Positions 33,473-42,316 of a stretch of 64,000 nt of DNA are shown in pieces (within the stretch, counting starts at the first letter, position 1; the number at the start of each line of letters is the position of its first letter). The DNA lies in contig CANCXX010000001.1 of assembly GCA_947381965.1 (NCBI GenBank), positions 1 through 64,000 of the forward strand, given 5' to 3'. A program made the translations under genes and the position numbers. Origin of the DNA: an uncultured bacterium. GTDB taxonomy: Bacteria; Bacillota; Clostridia; Lachnospirales; Lachnospiraceae. A model generated the notes under the pieces. That model was not told the origin of the DNA and did not search any database. It saw only the letters and a list, made by a program, of their open reading frames with translations.

Positions 33473-34213
33473 TTATAATGATGCTCCTCCATCAACTGGC
33501 AACACAACTCCTGTAAGATATGCCGCATCATCCGATACAAGAAACAGAGCAACTTTGGCAACATCTTCTGGCGTTCCAACCCTTCCTAATGGTATTCTTT
33601 CTTCATATATTTTGGGATCTCTTCCATGCAGTATAGGTGTAAGAATTACACCAGGACAAATACAATTTACCCTGACCCCTTCTTCTCCGTAGTTTTTTGC
33701 CATCATATGGGAAAACTGAATAATTGCAGCTTTCGAAGCGCTGTAAGGGTATGAACGCCCTGTTGCATATGACTGCATACCTGCAATAGACGCATTATTC
33801 AAAATAACTCCTTTTGTCTCTAATAAATGTGTCTTGACGTACTTACTTACCAGAAAATATCCATTTACATTTACATCAAATGTCTCTTTCCACAACTCGT
33901 ACTCCTGTCTTTCAATCTCTATAGATGGGAGCATCGTTCCTGCATTATTGAACAGAATATCAATTTTGCCATATGTATCAATCGTTTGTTGAACCATGGC
34001 TTTTACAGCCTCTTCTGATGTTACATCACATGTAATAAACATTGCTGTTCCGCCTGCCTGATTAATCCCCTCTGCAACCGCCATTCCTTTATCTGTACTT
34101 CTTCCACACAAGACTACTTTTGCGCCATTTTGTGCAAAAAGCCTTGCTGTTGCAGCGCCTATTCCCGATGTTGCGCCAGTTACAATTGCCACCTTATTCT
34201 CTAATTTGTTCAT
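33473..34213 (-). CDS. SDR-family oxidoreductase
   Basis: A 246-residue classical short-chain dehydrogenase. VTGATSGIGAATARLF (NAD(P)-binding, residues 10-25), NNAGTM, a catalytic tyrosine and lysine in YPYSASKAA (about 155-163) and VNCICPGVILTP are visible. It lies 1 bp after the first transketolase C-subunit and 20 bp before the cytidylyltransferase. A reasonable role is reduction of a ketone made by the transketolase on a nucleotide sugar or small keto-sugar. It is not an extended SDR and so is unlikely to be the missing CDP-glucose dehydratase. A fatty-acid ketoreductase is the default alternative. Confidence 0.85.
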   Translation of the reverse strand: MNKLENKVAIVTGATSGIGAATARLFAQNGAKVVLCGRSTDKGMAVAEGINQAGGTAMFITCDVTSEEAVKAMVQQTIDTYGKIDILFNNAGTMLPSIEIERQEYELWKETFDVNVNGYFLVSKYVKTHLLETKGVILNNASIAGMQSYATGRSYPYSASKAAIIQFSHMMAKNYGEEGVRVNCICPGVILTPILHGRDPKIYEERIPLGRVGTPEDVAKVALFLVSDDAAYLTGVVLPVDGGASL

Positions 34214-34214
34214 A

Positions 34215-35108
34215 TCATTTTTCTTCCTGTCCTATCAATTCATGCAGCTTATCTGCAATATTCTCTGCCGTCAGGCCATAATAAGCCATCTTTTCATCGT
34301 ATGTTCCATAGTTTCTAAAAATTTCTTTAGGAAATGCTACTTGTCCAATTTGTAATGCTTTTCCCAAAAAAGTATCTATAACATCTGTCAGCAAAGTGCC
34401 CATATACTCCGGTTCGCAAATTAATATTTTTCCATTATTATAATTTGAAGCCAGCGTTTCCCTGTCAAAAGGTTCCAATGTTGTGTAGTATAAAACCGTC
34501 ACATCCTCATCCTTACAAGCTTTCATCACTTCATCCAGCATAATTGAAACAGCAATCACAGTAGCTTTACTTCCTCTTTGAATTACTTGGGCTCTGCCAA
34601 ATTCAACATCAATATCATATGTTTTATTGGGATGGTCGCTAATTCTAAAGAAGGTTGGATTTCCATTATGGTATGTCTGATCAAAAAGCTGCATAAACTC
34701 TTTTGCGGTTCCCGGTGCAATAAATTCACATCCTGGTATCTGCTTAATGATTGCCGCATCCTCTGCACAGTAATGGGAATATCCATACTTTGGATAATCA
34801 ATTGCAGCTCCTGTACCCACCACATTTATCCCTAATTTCTGATAAGCCAAATCCATTTTTATCTGTTCCAGCGCCCGTTCAACCAAGTATGGCTGTATCC
34901 CAAACACGGTGGGAATCAATCCTCTTCTTGCCATTCCCGCCGCAATGGAAAACATGGCATCTTCATAAATACCTACATTGGTACATCTGTCCGGGTACTC
35001 CGCAAGAACATCTCTGATTGCCCACATACCAATATCTACTGTGAAAAAGGTAGTGTCGGGTTCCTGCCGAATCATTTCACCCACACGTTTCAAAAATGCA
35101 CGTCTCAA
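34215..35108 (-). CDS. Transketolase-like C-terminal subunit (pair 1)
   Basis: A 297-residue subunit equivalent to the pyrimidine-binding and C-terminal domains of transketolase. MWAIRDVLAEYPDRCTNVGIYEDAMFSIAAGMARRG contains the catalytic Glu region that activates thiamine diphosphate. The start is TTG at 35108 (GGAGG 10 nt upstream), overlapping the stop of the N-subunit by 4 nt, so the two are coupled. Split transketolases of this kind transfer two-carbon ketol units. The neighbouring aldolase, SDR and RfbF suggest carbon-branch addition to a sugar; this is an inference. Confidence 0.85.
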   Translation of the reverse strand: MRRAFLKRVGEMIRQEPDTTFFTVDIGMWAIRDVLAEYPDRCTNVGIYEDAMFSIAAGMARRGLIPTVFGIQPYLVERALEQIKMDLAYQKLGINVVGTGAAIDYPKYGYSHYCAEDAAIIKQIPGCEFIAPGTAKEFMQLFDQTYHNGNPTFFRISDHPNKTYDIDVEFGRAQVIQRGSKATVIAVSIMLDEVMKACKDEDVTVLYYTTLEPFDRETLASNYNNGKILICEPEYMGTLLTDVIDTFLGKALQIGQVAFPKEIFRNYGTYDEKMAYYGLTAENIADKLHELIGQEEK

Positions 35109-35893
35109 AACTCATCTACCTCCTTCATCAGCATTACGAGCTCTTCATCATCTGGCGCCTTATGAAACCAGATATCATTTTGTGTCATGGTTTTACTTCC
35201 ATAACCTCTCACCGTTTTAGCTAATACCGCCTTTGGACGTCCGTTGCCTCTGTCCATCTTCCGCAATGCTTTCTCTATTTCTATCATGTCATGCCCATTT
35301 ATTTCATATACATCAAAGCCAAAACCAGCCAGCTTTACATGAAAGTCTCCCATATTGACCATGGTCCCTACAGAATCATTGTCATCTATAATTACACATA
35401 AGTTATCTAATTTTTTTGAACTTGCAAACAAACAGGTTTCCCACATAGTTCCTTCACAAAACTCTCCATCGCCTGTTAATACAAATATCTGAGAAGGAGA
35501 TTTTTGTATTTTGGCGGCCATCGCAATTCCGGCCGCAAAGGGAAATCCATGACCCAGGGAACCAGCATTATTCTCAATTCCTCCATTAAATTTTGTAATA
35601 TCTGTCTGAATGCAGAACCTGCTGTCAAAGTCCCCTATTTTCTCCATTTCCTCCATGGTAAAAAAACCTTTTTTTATTAAAACCGGAAATAACGCCAATG
35701 TTGCCTGTCCCTTACTGATAATGAAGTAATCTCTGTCCGGATCCTGGGCTTTTTCCGGATTCCAGTTCATTATCTTATCGTATATGGTCCAAATTAAATC
35801 CATACAGGAAAAAACACTCTGCAAATTACCATCCTGACATTTATGGGAAAGCTGCAAACTCATTTTTCTTAATTCCTTTGAAATTGTTTCCAT
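35105..35893 (-). CDS. Transketolase-like N-terminal subunit (pair 1)
   Basis: A 262-residue thiamine-diphosphate-binding subunit. The magnesium/TPP motif is LTGDGEFCEGTMWE ... VIIDDNDS (about 115-150); ISKGQATLALFPVLIKKG and NNAGSLGHGFPFAAGIA are typical transketolase segments. The usual terminal Asn of the TPP motif is in DDND. Overlaps the C-subunit by 4 nt and follows the aldolase by 12 bp. Compared with pair 2, pair 1 is more diverged from housekeeping transketolase. Confidence 0.87.
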   Translation of the reverse strand: METISKELRKMSLQLSHKCQDGNLQSVFSCMDLIWTIYDKIMNWNPEKAQDPDRDYFIISKGQATLALFPVLIKKGFFTMEEMEKIGDFDSRFCIQTDITKFNGGIENNAGSLGHGFPFAAGIAMAAKIQKSPSQIFVLTGDGEFCEGTMWETCLFASSKKLDNLCVIIDDNDSVGTMVNMGDFHVKLAGFGFDVYEINGHDMIEIEKALRKMDRGNGRPKAVLAKTVRGYGSKTMTQNDIWFHKAPDDEELVMLMKEVDEF

Positions 35894-35905
35894 TCTACAA
35901 CCCCG

Positions 35906-36919
35906 CTATTTATGTTCAAAATATTCTCTCTCATATAAATCCGCTTTTTCTTTTGTGTAAATAATTCTTTCTCTGGGTGGAATCTTTTTGATAATTCCAT
36001 CAACATCCACTGGAGGAAGATTTCTTTCTCTGCCGTAATAAGCTCCAAAATTGGGATTACAGTTATGTATCGCAGTAATATAATGCGGCATGGAAAATCC
36101 CCATGGACATGACTGATAAATATCCTGAAGATATTTGCTGTAAATCTCTATCATTGGTTCTGTCCGATAGCTTTTTCCCAATTCTTCATTCATATAGCGT
36201 GCTATAAGTTCCAGATTTAAATTTCCGGCTCCCCGCCCTATACCGTACACACTGGCATCTACTATAATATCTCTCTCATATCCTGTATTGATAAAATCTA
36301 CCGCTACCTGATATGCCTGCATCAGGTTATTATGTCCATGGTATCCCAATGCAATTCCATCTGGCATAGCATTATCAGCAAGAGACATATAATGAAGCAG
36401 GCTTTTGCTTGTTTGGGTTCCCCAACTGTCTACTACATAAATGGCAAGAGGATCAAGCTTACTGAAAGTTCTGACCATTTCTACAAATTCTTCATCTGAA
36501 TATTGATCCACACGGGCAGGCTGTACACAAAGACGATATCCTTTTTCTACAACACCTTTACAATACTCATACCCTTCCTTCATCATCCTTTTCCAGATAA
36601 TGACTCTGATGATATCAAGCTCTGTGTTTGAAGCCTCTTCCAGCATCTCAAGGGGCAGCGGATTAACCACTTCAATCATCGCTGCATATTGCAAATTATC
36701 TTTTTTATCCTGCAGAAGCGCTGATATTTGCTTTGCATCATTAAACACTGTTCTGTCCCGCTGATATGGTTCATTTTTCAGAAAACCTAATTCCAGAATA
36801 TCTACATTGGTATTCTCCAGTTTACTTATCATATCATCAATTGCTTTAGCTCCAAATCGCCAGTCATTGATATATCCGCCATCTCTTAGTGTACAGTCCA
36901 GCAAATGCACCTTTCCCAT
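35906..36919 (-). CDS. DRE-TIM (HMGL-like) aldolase, 4-hydroxy-2-oxovalerate aldolase type
   Basis: A 337-residue TIM-barrel aldolase. Near the N-terminus LDCTLRDGGYINDW holds Arg-12 and Asp-13 (catalytic Arg and metal ligand). LGYHGHNNLMQAYQVAV holds the HxH metal pair, and GIGRGAGNLNLE is another family segment. The reaction is likely aldol cleavage or condensation with pyruvate or a related enolate. ATG 36919 (AGAGGA upstream) is used; the longer frame overlaps the preceding gene. It lies between the two transketolase pairs, hinting that all three act on one small-carbon intermediate. Confidence 0.85.
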   Translation of the reverse strand: MGKVHLLDCTLRDGGYINDWRFGAKAIDDMISKLENTNVDILELGFLKNEPYQRDRTVFNDAKQISALLQDKKDNLQYAAMIEVVNPLPLEMLEEASNTELDIIRVIIWKRMMKEGYEYCKGVVEKGYRLCVQPARVDQYSDEEFVEMVRTFSKLDPLAIYVVDSWGTQTSKSLLHYMSLADNAMPDGIALGYHGHNNLMQAYQVAVDFINTGYERDIIVDASVYGIGRGAGNLNLELIARYMNEELGKSYRTEPMIEIYSKYLQDIYQSCPWGFSMPHYITAIHNCNPNFGAYYGRERNLPPVDVDGIIKKIPPRERIIYTKEKADLYEREYFEHK

Positions 36920-36938
36920 TTTTTTCCTCTCTGTTCGT

Positions 36939-37901
36939 TTATTTTCTTTCCAGTCCTTTTCTGACCAAATCTGCAATATCTCTACTTCTTAAGCAATATT
37001 GTTCTCGCAGATAGTTTTCATTCCCAACCTGCCCAAATATGTCTTTAACGCCATTTTTCCATACAGTTACCGGATAATGCTCCGCCGTTACTGATGAAAC
37101 CGCATCTCCCAATCCTCCGCAGACATTGTGATTTTCACTTGTAACAATCAACCCTGTCTTTTTTGCAGAATCAATAATCAGCTCTTCGTCCAAAGGTTTA
37201 ACCGTAACCGGATCCGCTACCCGGACACTGATTCCTTCCTCTTTCAATAATTTTGCTGCTTCAAGCGCTTGTACCACCTGAATACCGGAAGCAATAATTG
37301 TCGCATCTGTTCCCTCTGTCAGTATTTTTCCTTTTCCTACCTCAAACTTTTCATTATACTGATAAATATCTTTGACTCCCCGACGGGCAGTTCTGAAGTA
37401 GACAACCCCCTCATAATCCTTAAGGCCTTTTAAAAAATAGGAAAACATTGTTCCATCACTCACATCCACAATACAGGCCCCTGGTATTGAGCGGTATAAG
37501 GCAATATCTTCAAAACACATATGCGTTCCTCCATTGTATGTGGCGCAAATCCCTGCATCACTGCCTATTACCTTTATACCTTTTTTGGCGTAAGCTGCCG
37601 AAATAAAAATCTGGTCAAAAACCCTTCTGCTTGCAAATGGTGCAAATGTATGAATATAAGGTTTAAAGCCTGCAAGATACAGACCACACGCCACTCCCAC
37701 CATATTTGCTTCCTGAATTCCGGTGTTAAAAACCTTCCCAGGATACTTCTTCCATAATTCCTGTGTTTTTAGAGAACCCATTAAGTCTGCATCCAGATAC
37801 ACAACCTTTTCATCTTCCATAAATAATTCTTCCATTGTCTCGTTATATATCTGCATAATTTCTTTTTCAGGTAATTCTCCATTATATTTTAGTCCAGCCA
37901 T
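36939..37901 (-). CDS. Transketolase-like C-terminal subunit (pair 2)
   Basis: A 320-residue subunit with the pyrimidine and C-terminal domains of transketolase. Conserved elements: VFNTGIQEANMVGVACGLYLAGFKPYIHTFAPF (catalytic Glu in GIQEANM), GGTHMCFEDIALYRSIPG, and VTSENHNVCGGLGDAVS in the C-terminal domain. GGGAG precedes ATG 37901, and the start overlaps the N-subunit by 13 nt. Forms a complete two-subunit enzyme with the next gene. Housekeeping pentose-phosphate use cannot be excluded, but position argues for a role in the glycan locus. Confidence 0.9.
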   Translation of the reverse strand: MAGLKYNGELPEKEIMQIYNETMEELFMEDEKVVYLDADLMGSLKTQELWKKYPGKVFNTGIQEANMVGVACGLYLAGFKPYIHTFAPFASRRVFDQIFISAAYAKKGIKVIGSDAGICATYNGGTHMCFEDIALYRSIPGACIVDVSDGTMFSYFLKGLKDYEGVVYFRTARRGVKDIYQYNEKFEVGKGKILTEGTDATIIASGIQVVQALEAAKLLKEEGISVRVADPVTVKPLDEELIIDSAKKTGLIVTSENHNVCGGLGDAVSSVTAEHYPVTVWKNGVKDIFGQVGNENYLREQYCLRSRDIADLVRKGLERK

Positions 37902-38746
37902 TTTAAATTCACTCCCAGTTGTTCTGCCTGTGTCTCCAGCTCTCCTTTAGCCTGTAGATAAAGATTTTGACTAAATCCAATACAATGGTTATTTTTTATA
38001 GAAGAAACACAGGATACTCCATATCCCTTAATCGTATCAAGAATAATCATAGTCGGCTTTCCGTTTTTATATTCAATGGCATTTCCAACCGTTTCATTTA
38101 TCTGAGTTACGCTTGAACCGTCAATTAGACAGGAGTTCCATCCAAACGCTTTATATTTCTCTTTCACATCCCCTAATGACATTACCTCATCATTACTTCC
38201 ATCAATCTGCATTTTATTCCAATCAAGAAACACGATTAAGTTATCCAGTTTATAATGCGCCGAAAACTGCACCGCTTCCCAGATTTGTCCCTCTGCAGAC
38301 TCTCCGTCACCTGTAATACAGAACACTCTTTGATCTGTTTTTGATAATTTGGCCGCCAGTGCAAGCCCAGCCGCAATTGACAGGCCCTGTCCCAGACTTC
38401 CTGTGGTGGCATCAACACCAGGCACTTTTATTCTGTCACAGTGTCCGGGCAACATACTCCCCTCCTGATTTAAGGTACGAAGCATCTCATATGGAAAAAA
38501 ACCTTTAAGTGCAAGAGCTGCATATAAAGCTGGTCCTGCATGTCCTTTAGAACATACAAGATAATCCCTTTCATGCCACTGGGGATTTAATGGGTCAACT
38601 CTCATATATTCATCATATAAAACAGCAAACAGTTCTGCCAAATCAAGACTTCCTCCAATATGTCCGCCTCCTTTGGCAGCAATTGCCGCCACAATCGCTC
38701 CCCGGATTTTCAATGCACTTTTTTTCAATTCCAGCTCTAAATTCAT
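37889..38746 (-). CDS. Transketolase-like N-terminal subunit (pair 2)
   Basis: A 285-residue TPP-binding subunit with GGGHIGGSLDLAELFAVLY, CSKGHAGPALYAALALKG, TGSLGQGLSIAAG and the motif ITGDGESAEGQIWEA ... FLDWNKMQIDG. It is a good match to the N-terminal half of split clostridial transketolases. ATG 38746 lies 4 bp after rfbH with AAGG upstream. It binds thiamine diphosphate and magnesium jointly with the downstream subunit. Confidence 0.9.
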   Translation of the reverse strand: MNLELELKKSALKIRGAIVAAIAAKGGGHIGGSLDLAELFAVLYDEYMRVDPLNPQWHERDYLVCSKGHAGPALYAALALKGFFPYEMLRTLNQEGSMLPGHCDRIKVPGVDATTGSLGQGLSIAAGLALAAKLSKTDQRVFCITGDGESAEGQIWEAVQFSAHYKLDNLIVFLDWNKMQIDGSNDEVMSLGDVKEKYKAFGWNSCLIDGSSVTQINETVGNAIEYKNGKPTMIILDTIKGYGVSCVSSIKNNHCIGFSQNLYLQAKGELETQAEQLGVNLKWLD

Positions 38747-38750
38747 AATC

Positions 38751-40097
38751 TTATGCCTTCCCTACTGCCTCTAAAATCACCTGCGCCATATAATCAATCA
38801 TGGCATTTGTCATACCCGGATATACTCCAACCCAGAAACTATTGTTCATAATATAATCTGTTGCAGTAAGTTCTCCCACAACTCTATACTTATCTGTTCC
38901 CCTCATATCATCAAAACATGGATGTTTAATAATATTTCCGCTAAAAAGAAGTCTGGTCTGTACATTATGGTTCTCAATGAACATTACCACATCTCTTCTG
39001 TCTAAACCGCTGTTTTCTTTTAATGTTACAATAAATCCAAACCAGGAAGGTTCACTGTTTTTTTCCGGTTCCGGCAAAATAAGAACATCTTCTGCCTTTT
39101 TTAGTCCCAGATATAAACGCTGCCAGTTTTCTCTCCGCTTAATAATAAAAGCTGGAAATTTTTTTAACTGTTCACACCCTATAGCTGCCTGCATATCTGT
39201 AACCTTTAAGTTATAACCTAAATGACTATACACATATTTATGATCATATCCTGACGGCAACTCGCCATATTTTCCATCATATCTGTGCCCACAAAAGTTA
39301 TCCTGCCCGGATGCGCATACACAATCACGTCCCCAATCTCTGTAGCTTCGAATAATACGGTGAAGCATGGGATTATTTGTATACACGCATCCACCCTCTC
39401 CCATCGTCATATGATGAGGCGGATAAAAACTACTTGTGCCTATATCTCCCCATGTCCCAGTATAACGACATTCGCCTTCCAGAGTATACTTCGTCCCCAG
39501 CGCGTCACAATTATCTTCTACAAGCCACAGACCATATTTCTCACAAAATTTCTTTACTGCCCGGATATTAAATGGATTTCCCAGCGTATGGGCGATCATA
39601 ACCGCCTTTGTTTTTTCGCTTACTGCCTCTTCCAGTTTTGAAATATCTATATTGTACTCAGGAATTGTAACATCCACAAATACTGGTATAGCTCCATACT
39701 GAAGTGCGGGTGATACAGTTGTCGGGAAGCCGCAGGCGACCGTAATAATTTCATCCCCGGCTTTTATCCTTCTTTCCCCCAGCTCTGGTGCTGTTAGTGC
39801 CATAAAAGCAATTAAATTGGCAGAAGAACCACTATTTACAAGGCTTGCATATTTTACTCCAATCCATTTGGCAAATTCTTCTTCAAACTGATCTGCAAAT
39901 CTTCCTGATGTCAGCCAGAAATCCAGACACGCATCCGTAAGCGCACACATTTCTTTTTCATCAAATACCCTTGAGGCATAGCTGATTCTGTCCCCCGGCT
40001 GAAATGATTCCTTTGATTTTTTAAAATCCTGATAATATTCTGTTACAAGCTCTTTAATTTTTGTTCTTGCCTCTTCTTCACTATTCCAGCTTTTCAT
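38751..40097 (-). CDS. rfbH: CDP-4-dehydro-6-deoxyglucose 3-dehydrase (E1)
   Basis: A 448-residue PMP-dependent dehydrase of the aminotransferase fold. The usual Lys is replaced by His in FYPPHHMTMGEGG (His-228/229), the hallmark of E1. Cys-197 (VEDNC) and CVCASGQDNFC (Cys-259, 261, 269) give the C...CxCx7C pattern of its [2Fe-2S] cluster. It removes the C3 hydroxyl of CDP-4-keto-6-deoxyglucose, the key step to 3,6-dideoxyhexoses. Its start overlaps the Nudix gene by 17 nt. The E3 reductase partner and RfbG are not visible here. Confidence 0.92.
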   Translation of the reverse strand: MKSWNSEEEARTKIKELVTEYYQDFKKSKESFQPGDRISYASRVFDEKEMCALTDACLDFWLTSGRFADQFEEEFAKWIGVKYASLVNSGSSANLIAFMALTAPELGERRIKAGDEIITVACGFPTTVSPALQYGAIPVFVDVTIPEYNIDISKLEEAVSEKTKAVMIAHTLGNPFNIRAVKKFCEKYGLWLVEDNCDALGTKYTLEGECRYTGTWGDIGTSSFYPPHHMTMGEGGCVYTNNPMLHRIIRSYRDWGRDCVCASGQDNFCGHRYDGKYGELPSGYDHKYVYSHLGYNLKVTDMQAAIGCEQLKKFPAFIIKRRENWQRLYLGLKKAEDVLILPEPEKNSEPSWFGFIVTLKENSGLDRRDVVMFIENHNVQTRLLFSGNIIKHPCFDDMRGTDKYRVVGELTATDYIMNNSFWVGVYPGMTNAMIDYMAQVILEAVGKA

Positions 40098-40647
40098 TTT
40101 CTTCTCTTGTTCTCTCCCAATGATTTAATATCTCTTTATAGACTTCATGAACCGATAGTATGTCTTCCGGTATCCTGTCAAACCACTTTAAGTATCCCGG
40201 ATCATTTTCTTTTTTATCTCCATTGCATATTTTATAATTTCCTTGCACATTACAATCATAAAGAATTGCCAGTTGATGTCCTCTTTCATTTGGATTCTTT
40301 AATCCAGTTCTTCCTTTGCAAATAACATCTTTTACTGCTATAGGCCCGCCATTTACAATAACCTCCGCCCCAATCTCCTCCAGCGCTGTCTTTTGAATTC
40401 GCTCATACATTGTTTCTCCAAAACGTATGCACCCACCTGGTATATGCCACCCTTTTCCAAAATATGGGTCGTCACGCCAAGAAAGTAAAAGTTGTTTTTT
40501 TTCATTTGTAATCAATAGATCCACATTTGGAATAGGGGTAACAGATGAAACATACAAAAATAATTCTTCTGGCAGTCCCTGGCTGTAATCAATCCCAGCT
40601 TCCCTCAATGTATTTATATACTCTGTCAGTTTTTCTGTATGATTCAT
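40081..40647 (-). CDS. Nudix hydrolase, GDP-mannose mannosyl hydrolase-like
   Basis: A 188-residue Nudix protein. The box region reads PGGCIRFGETMYERIQKTALEEIGAE: the first Gly, Glu and the terminal EExG are kept but the central R-E is K-T. Loss of that Glu is typical of GDP-mannose mannosyl hydrolases, which use a different base. WRDDPYFGKGWHIPGG also fits Gmm proteins. It could hydrolyse a nucleotide sugar to tune the pool for glycan synthesis. ATG 40647 follows GAGAGGA. The substrate, including whether it is CDP- or GDP-linked, is not determined. Confidence 0.85.
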   Translation of the reverse strand: MNHTEKLTEYINTLREAGIDYSQGLPEELFLYVSSVTPIPNVDLLITNEKKQLLLSWRDDPYFGKGWHIPGGCIRFGETMYERIQKTALEEIGAEVIVNGGPIAVKDVICKGRTGLKNPNERGHQLAILYDCNVQGNYKICNGDKKENDPGYLKWFDRIPEDILSVHEVYKEILNHWERTREENEKLE

Positions 40648-40664
40648 ACTGTTTCCTCTCTACT

Positions 40665-41756
40665 TCATACTTCTCTCCATACAAGATGGCTTTGCCTGTA
40701 TATTAAAACCCAACATCTTCTTACTATTCGTAAAATCTCCCTTACAGCTTTACTTTTTTTGTAAGGATGTATATTATTTATCTCTTCAATCGTAAATACC
40801 TGCTTCCAGTCGTTAGTTTGACATTTCTCTATATAACTGATTTTCCTGTCCACCGCTTCTGCAAACTGCGCCTCCCGGAATATTTTTCCGAATACTTTCG
40901 TCAATATATTTTTTGAATACAAATACTCCCGTAAACAATAGTCAGCCTCAATCAGACTCAATAATGTTTTTTTCTGGGTACTTAAATTTTCTCCCTGTCG
41001 GTAGAATCCCATTACCTGTTCCGTTGCATACAAACTATACCCAAATTTCATAAATATCAGTCCCAACGTTGCGTCTCCAATAGGATTTAGCTTTTCGTTA
41101 TAACCGCCAATTTTCAAAAAAGCATTACGGTTTACAAGGGATCCACATGAATTTACATAGGTAGGTCCATATCCGCGAAGCAGACTTTCAATCAGTAATT
41201 CAGGCTTAATAAACATCTTTCCTTCAACTTTTCTATTAGCTTTAAAATCCGGAAGATTACATATTTCAGAAAACAATACATGCTTTGTTCTGATATACGC
41301 TAAGGGATGTTTCCATCCACTACATGCTTCTATATATTTTTCTATCAAAATTAAGTAATCAGGAACCAGCAAATCATCATCATGTAACAGAGCCACCCAT
41401 TTTCCTCTTGACAGTTCAACTCCTCTGTTTATATTCCCTTCATGTCCAATATTTTCCCTGTTACGATAATATCTGATTTTTTTATCCTGCAAACTGTCTA
41501 TATATCCGTATAAATCATCATCTTCCGGATCGTTATCCATGATAATAATTTCCCACTTATAATTAACCTTTTCCTGTTCAAGTACACTTTTAACTGCCTG
41601 CCTTACCATTTTTGTTCTTTTATATGTGATGATCAGAACCGACAGGTAAACGGGTTCCGTTTCATCTCCTCCCCATAAAAGATCTGATTGGACATGTGCA
41701 TATTTCAAGAAATTATTTTCAGGCTTTTCAATTGCAGTAAATTTTTTGTCTGTCAT
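40665..41756 (-). CDS. GT2-family glycosyltransferase
   Basis: A 363-residue GT2 enzyme: LSVLIITYKRTKMVRQAVKSVL, IIIMDNDPEDDDLY and ALLHDDDLLVPDYL (DxD). It resembles the C-terminal domain of the 1032-residue fusion (MVHSDDLLVKGYL) in sequence and layout. A 35-residue N-terminal lead precedes the fold. Its start overlaps the stop of the SH3b gene by 4 nt (ATGA). It should add a sugar to the growing lipid-linked chain. Donor unknown. Confidence 0.88.
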   Translation of the reverse strand: MTDKKFTAIEKPENNFLKYAHVQSDLLWGGDETEPVYLSVLIITYKRTKMVRQAVKSVLEQEKVNYKWEIIIMDNDPEDDDLYGYIDSLQDKKIRYYRNRENIGHEGNINRGVELSRGKWVALLHDDDLLVPDYLILIEKYIEACSGWKHPLAYIRTKHVLFSEICNLPDFKANRKVEGKMFIKPELLIESLLRGYGPTYVNSCGSLVNRNAFLKIGGYNEKLNPIGDATLGLIFMKFGYSLYATEQVMGFYRQGENLSTQKKTLLSLIEADYCLREYLYSKNILTKVFGKIFREAQFAEAVDRKISYIEKCQTNDWKQVFTIEEINNIHPYKKSKAVREILRIVRRCWVLIYRQSHLVWREV

Positions 41757-42289
41757 TTTTTCTTTTTCTTATTTTTACCCGAATTAACAGTGGAGATAAT
41801 TCCAGTTACAAAAATCCCAATTACCAGCGCCACTATAACTATTGTCCATACTCGTGAACGCTTCGCTTCGCCTCGTTGTCTTTCAACTTCCTCGACTACC
41901 ATTTTCCCTTCTGCTTCCACGGCCTCTATCTCCGCATCCAGCCCTGCTTCATTGAGCTCTACCATTTTCTTATCCTCCGTCTCAACCTGAAGGCCCCCTA
42001 CAAATTCTTTACGTATATATCCTTCCTTGCCCTGATAAGAAACCTTATACCAGCCGTCATCAGTTTCCCCAACTACCCAAACTGATGCACCGGCGGAATA
42101 ACTGGTAATCCCGGCAGAATCACTGTCAGGAAACTCTGTTGCTTCGCAATCGGCAACTACGGTCATAACCTGATTCATTTCTGTAACTGAAATGTTATCT
42201 TCCTCTTCCGCCTTTGCCTGTAACGTAAGTATTCCTAAAATACAGCACACACATAGTAATAAAGCTACTATTTTCCCTGCCTTTTTCAT
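41753..42289 (-). CDS. Exported SH3b-domain protein with C-terminal membrane anchor
   Basis: A 178-residue protein. A signal peptide (KKAGKIVALLLCVCCILGILTLQAKA) is followed by a bacterial SH3 domain at about residues 35-100, with DGWYKVSYQGKEGYIRKEFV as the clearest part. A charged helical segment (100-145), a hydrophobic helix (WTIVIVALVIGIFVTGIIS, about 147-165) and a KKKKK tail follow. SH3b domains bind peptidoglycan. It could scaffold glycan assembly or attachment at the wall. It overlaps the following GT2 by 4 nt. The function is unassigned. Confidence 0.8.
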   Translation of the reverse strand: MKKAGKIVALLLCVCCILGILTLQAKAEEEDNISVTEMNQVMTVVADCEATEFPDSDSAGITSYSAGASVWVVGETDDGWYKVSYQGKEGYIRKEFVGGLQVETEDKKMVELNEAGLDAEIEAVEAEGKMVVEEVERQRGEAKRSRVWTIVIVALVIGIFVTGIISTVNSGKNKKKKK

Positions 42290-42316
42290 CTCTTCTGTTT
42301 CCTCTCCATAACCTTA

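Noticed and set aside
33473-34213. SDR as the missing CDP-glucose 4,6-dehydratase
   Set aside because: It is a 246-residue classical SDR; RfbG is an extended SDR of about 350 residues with different motifs.
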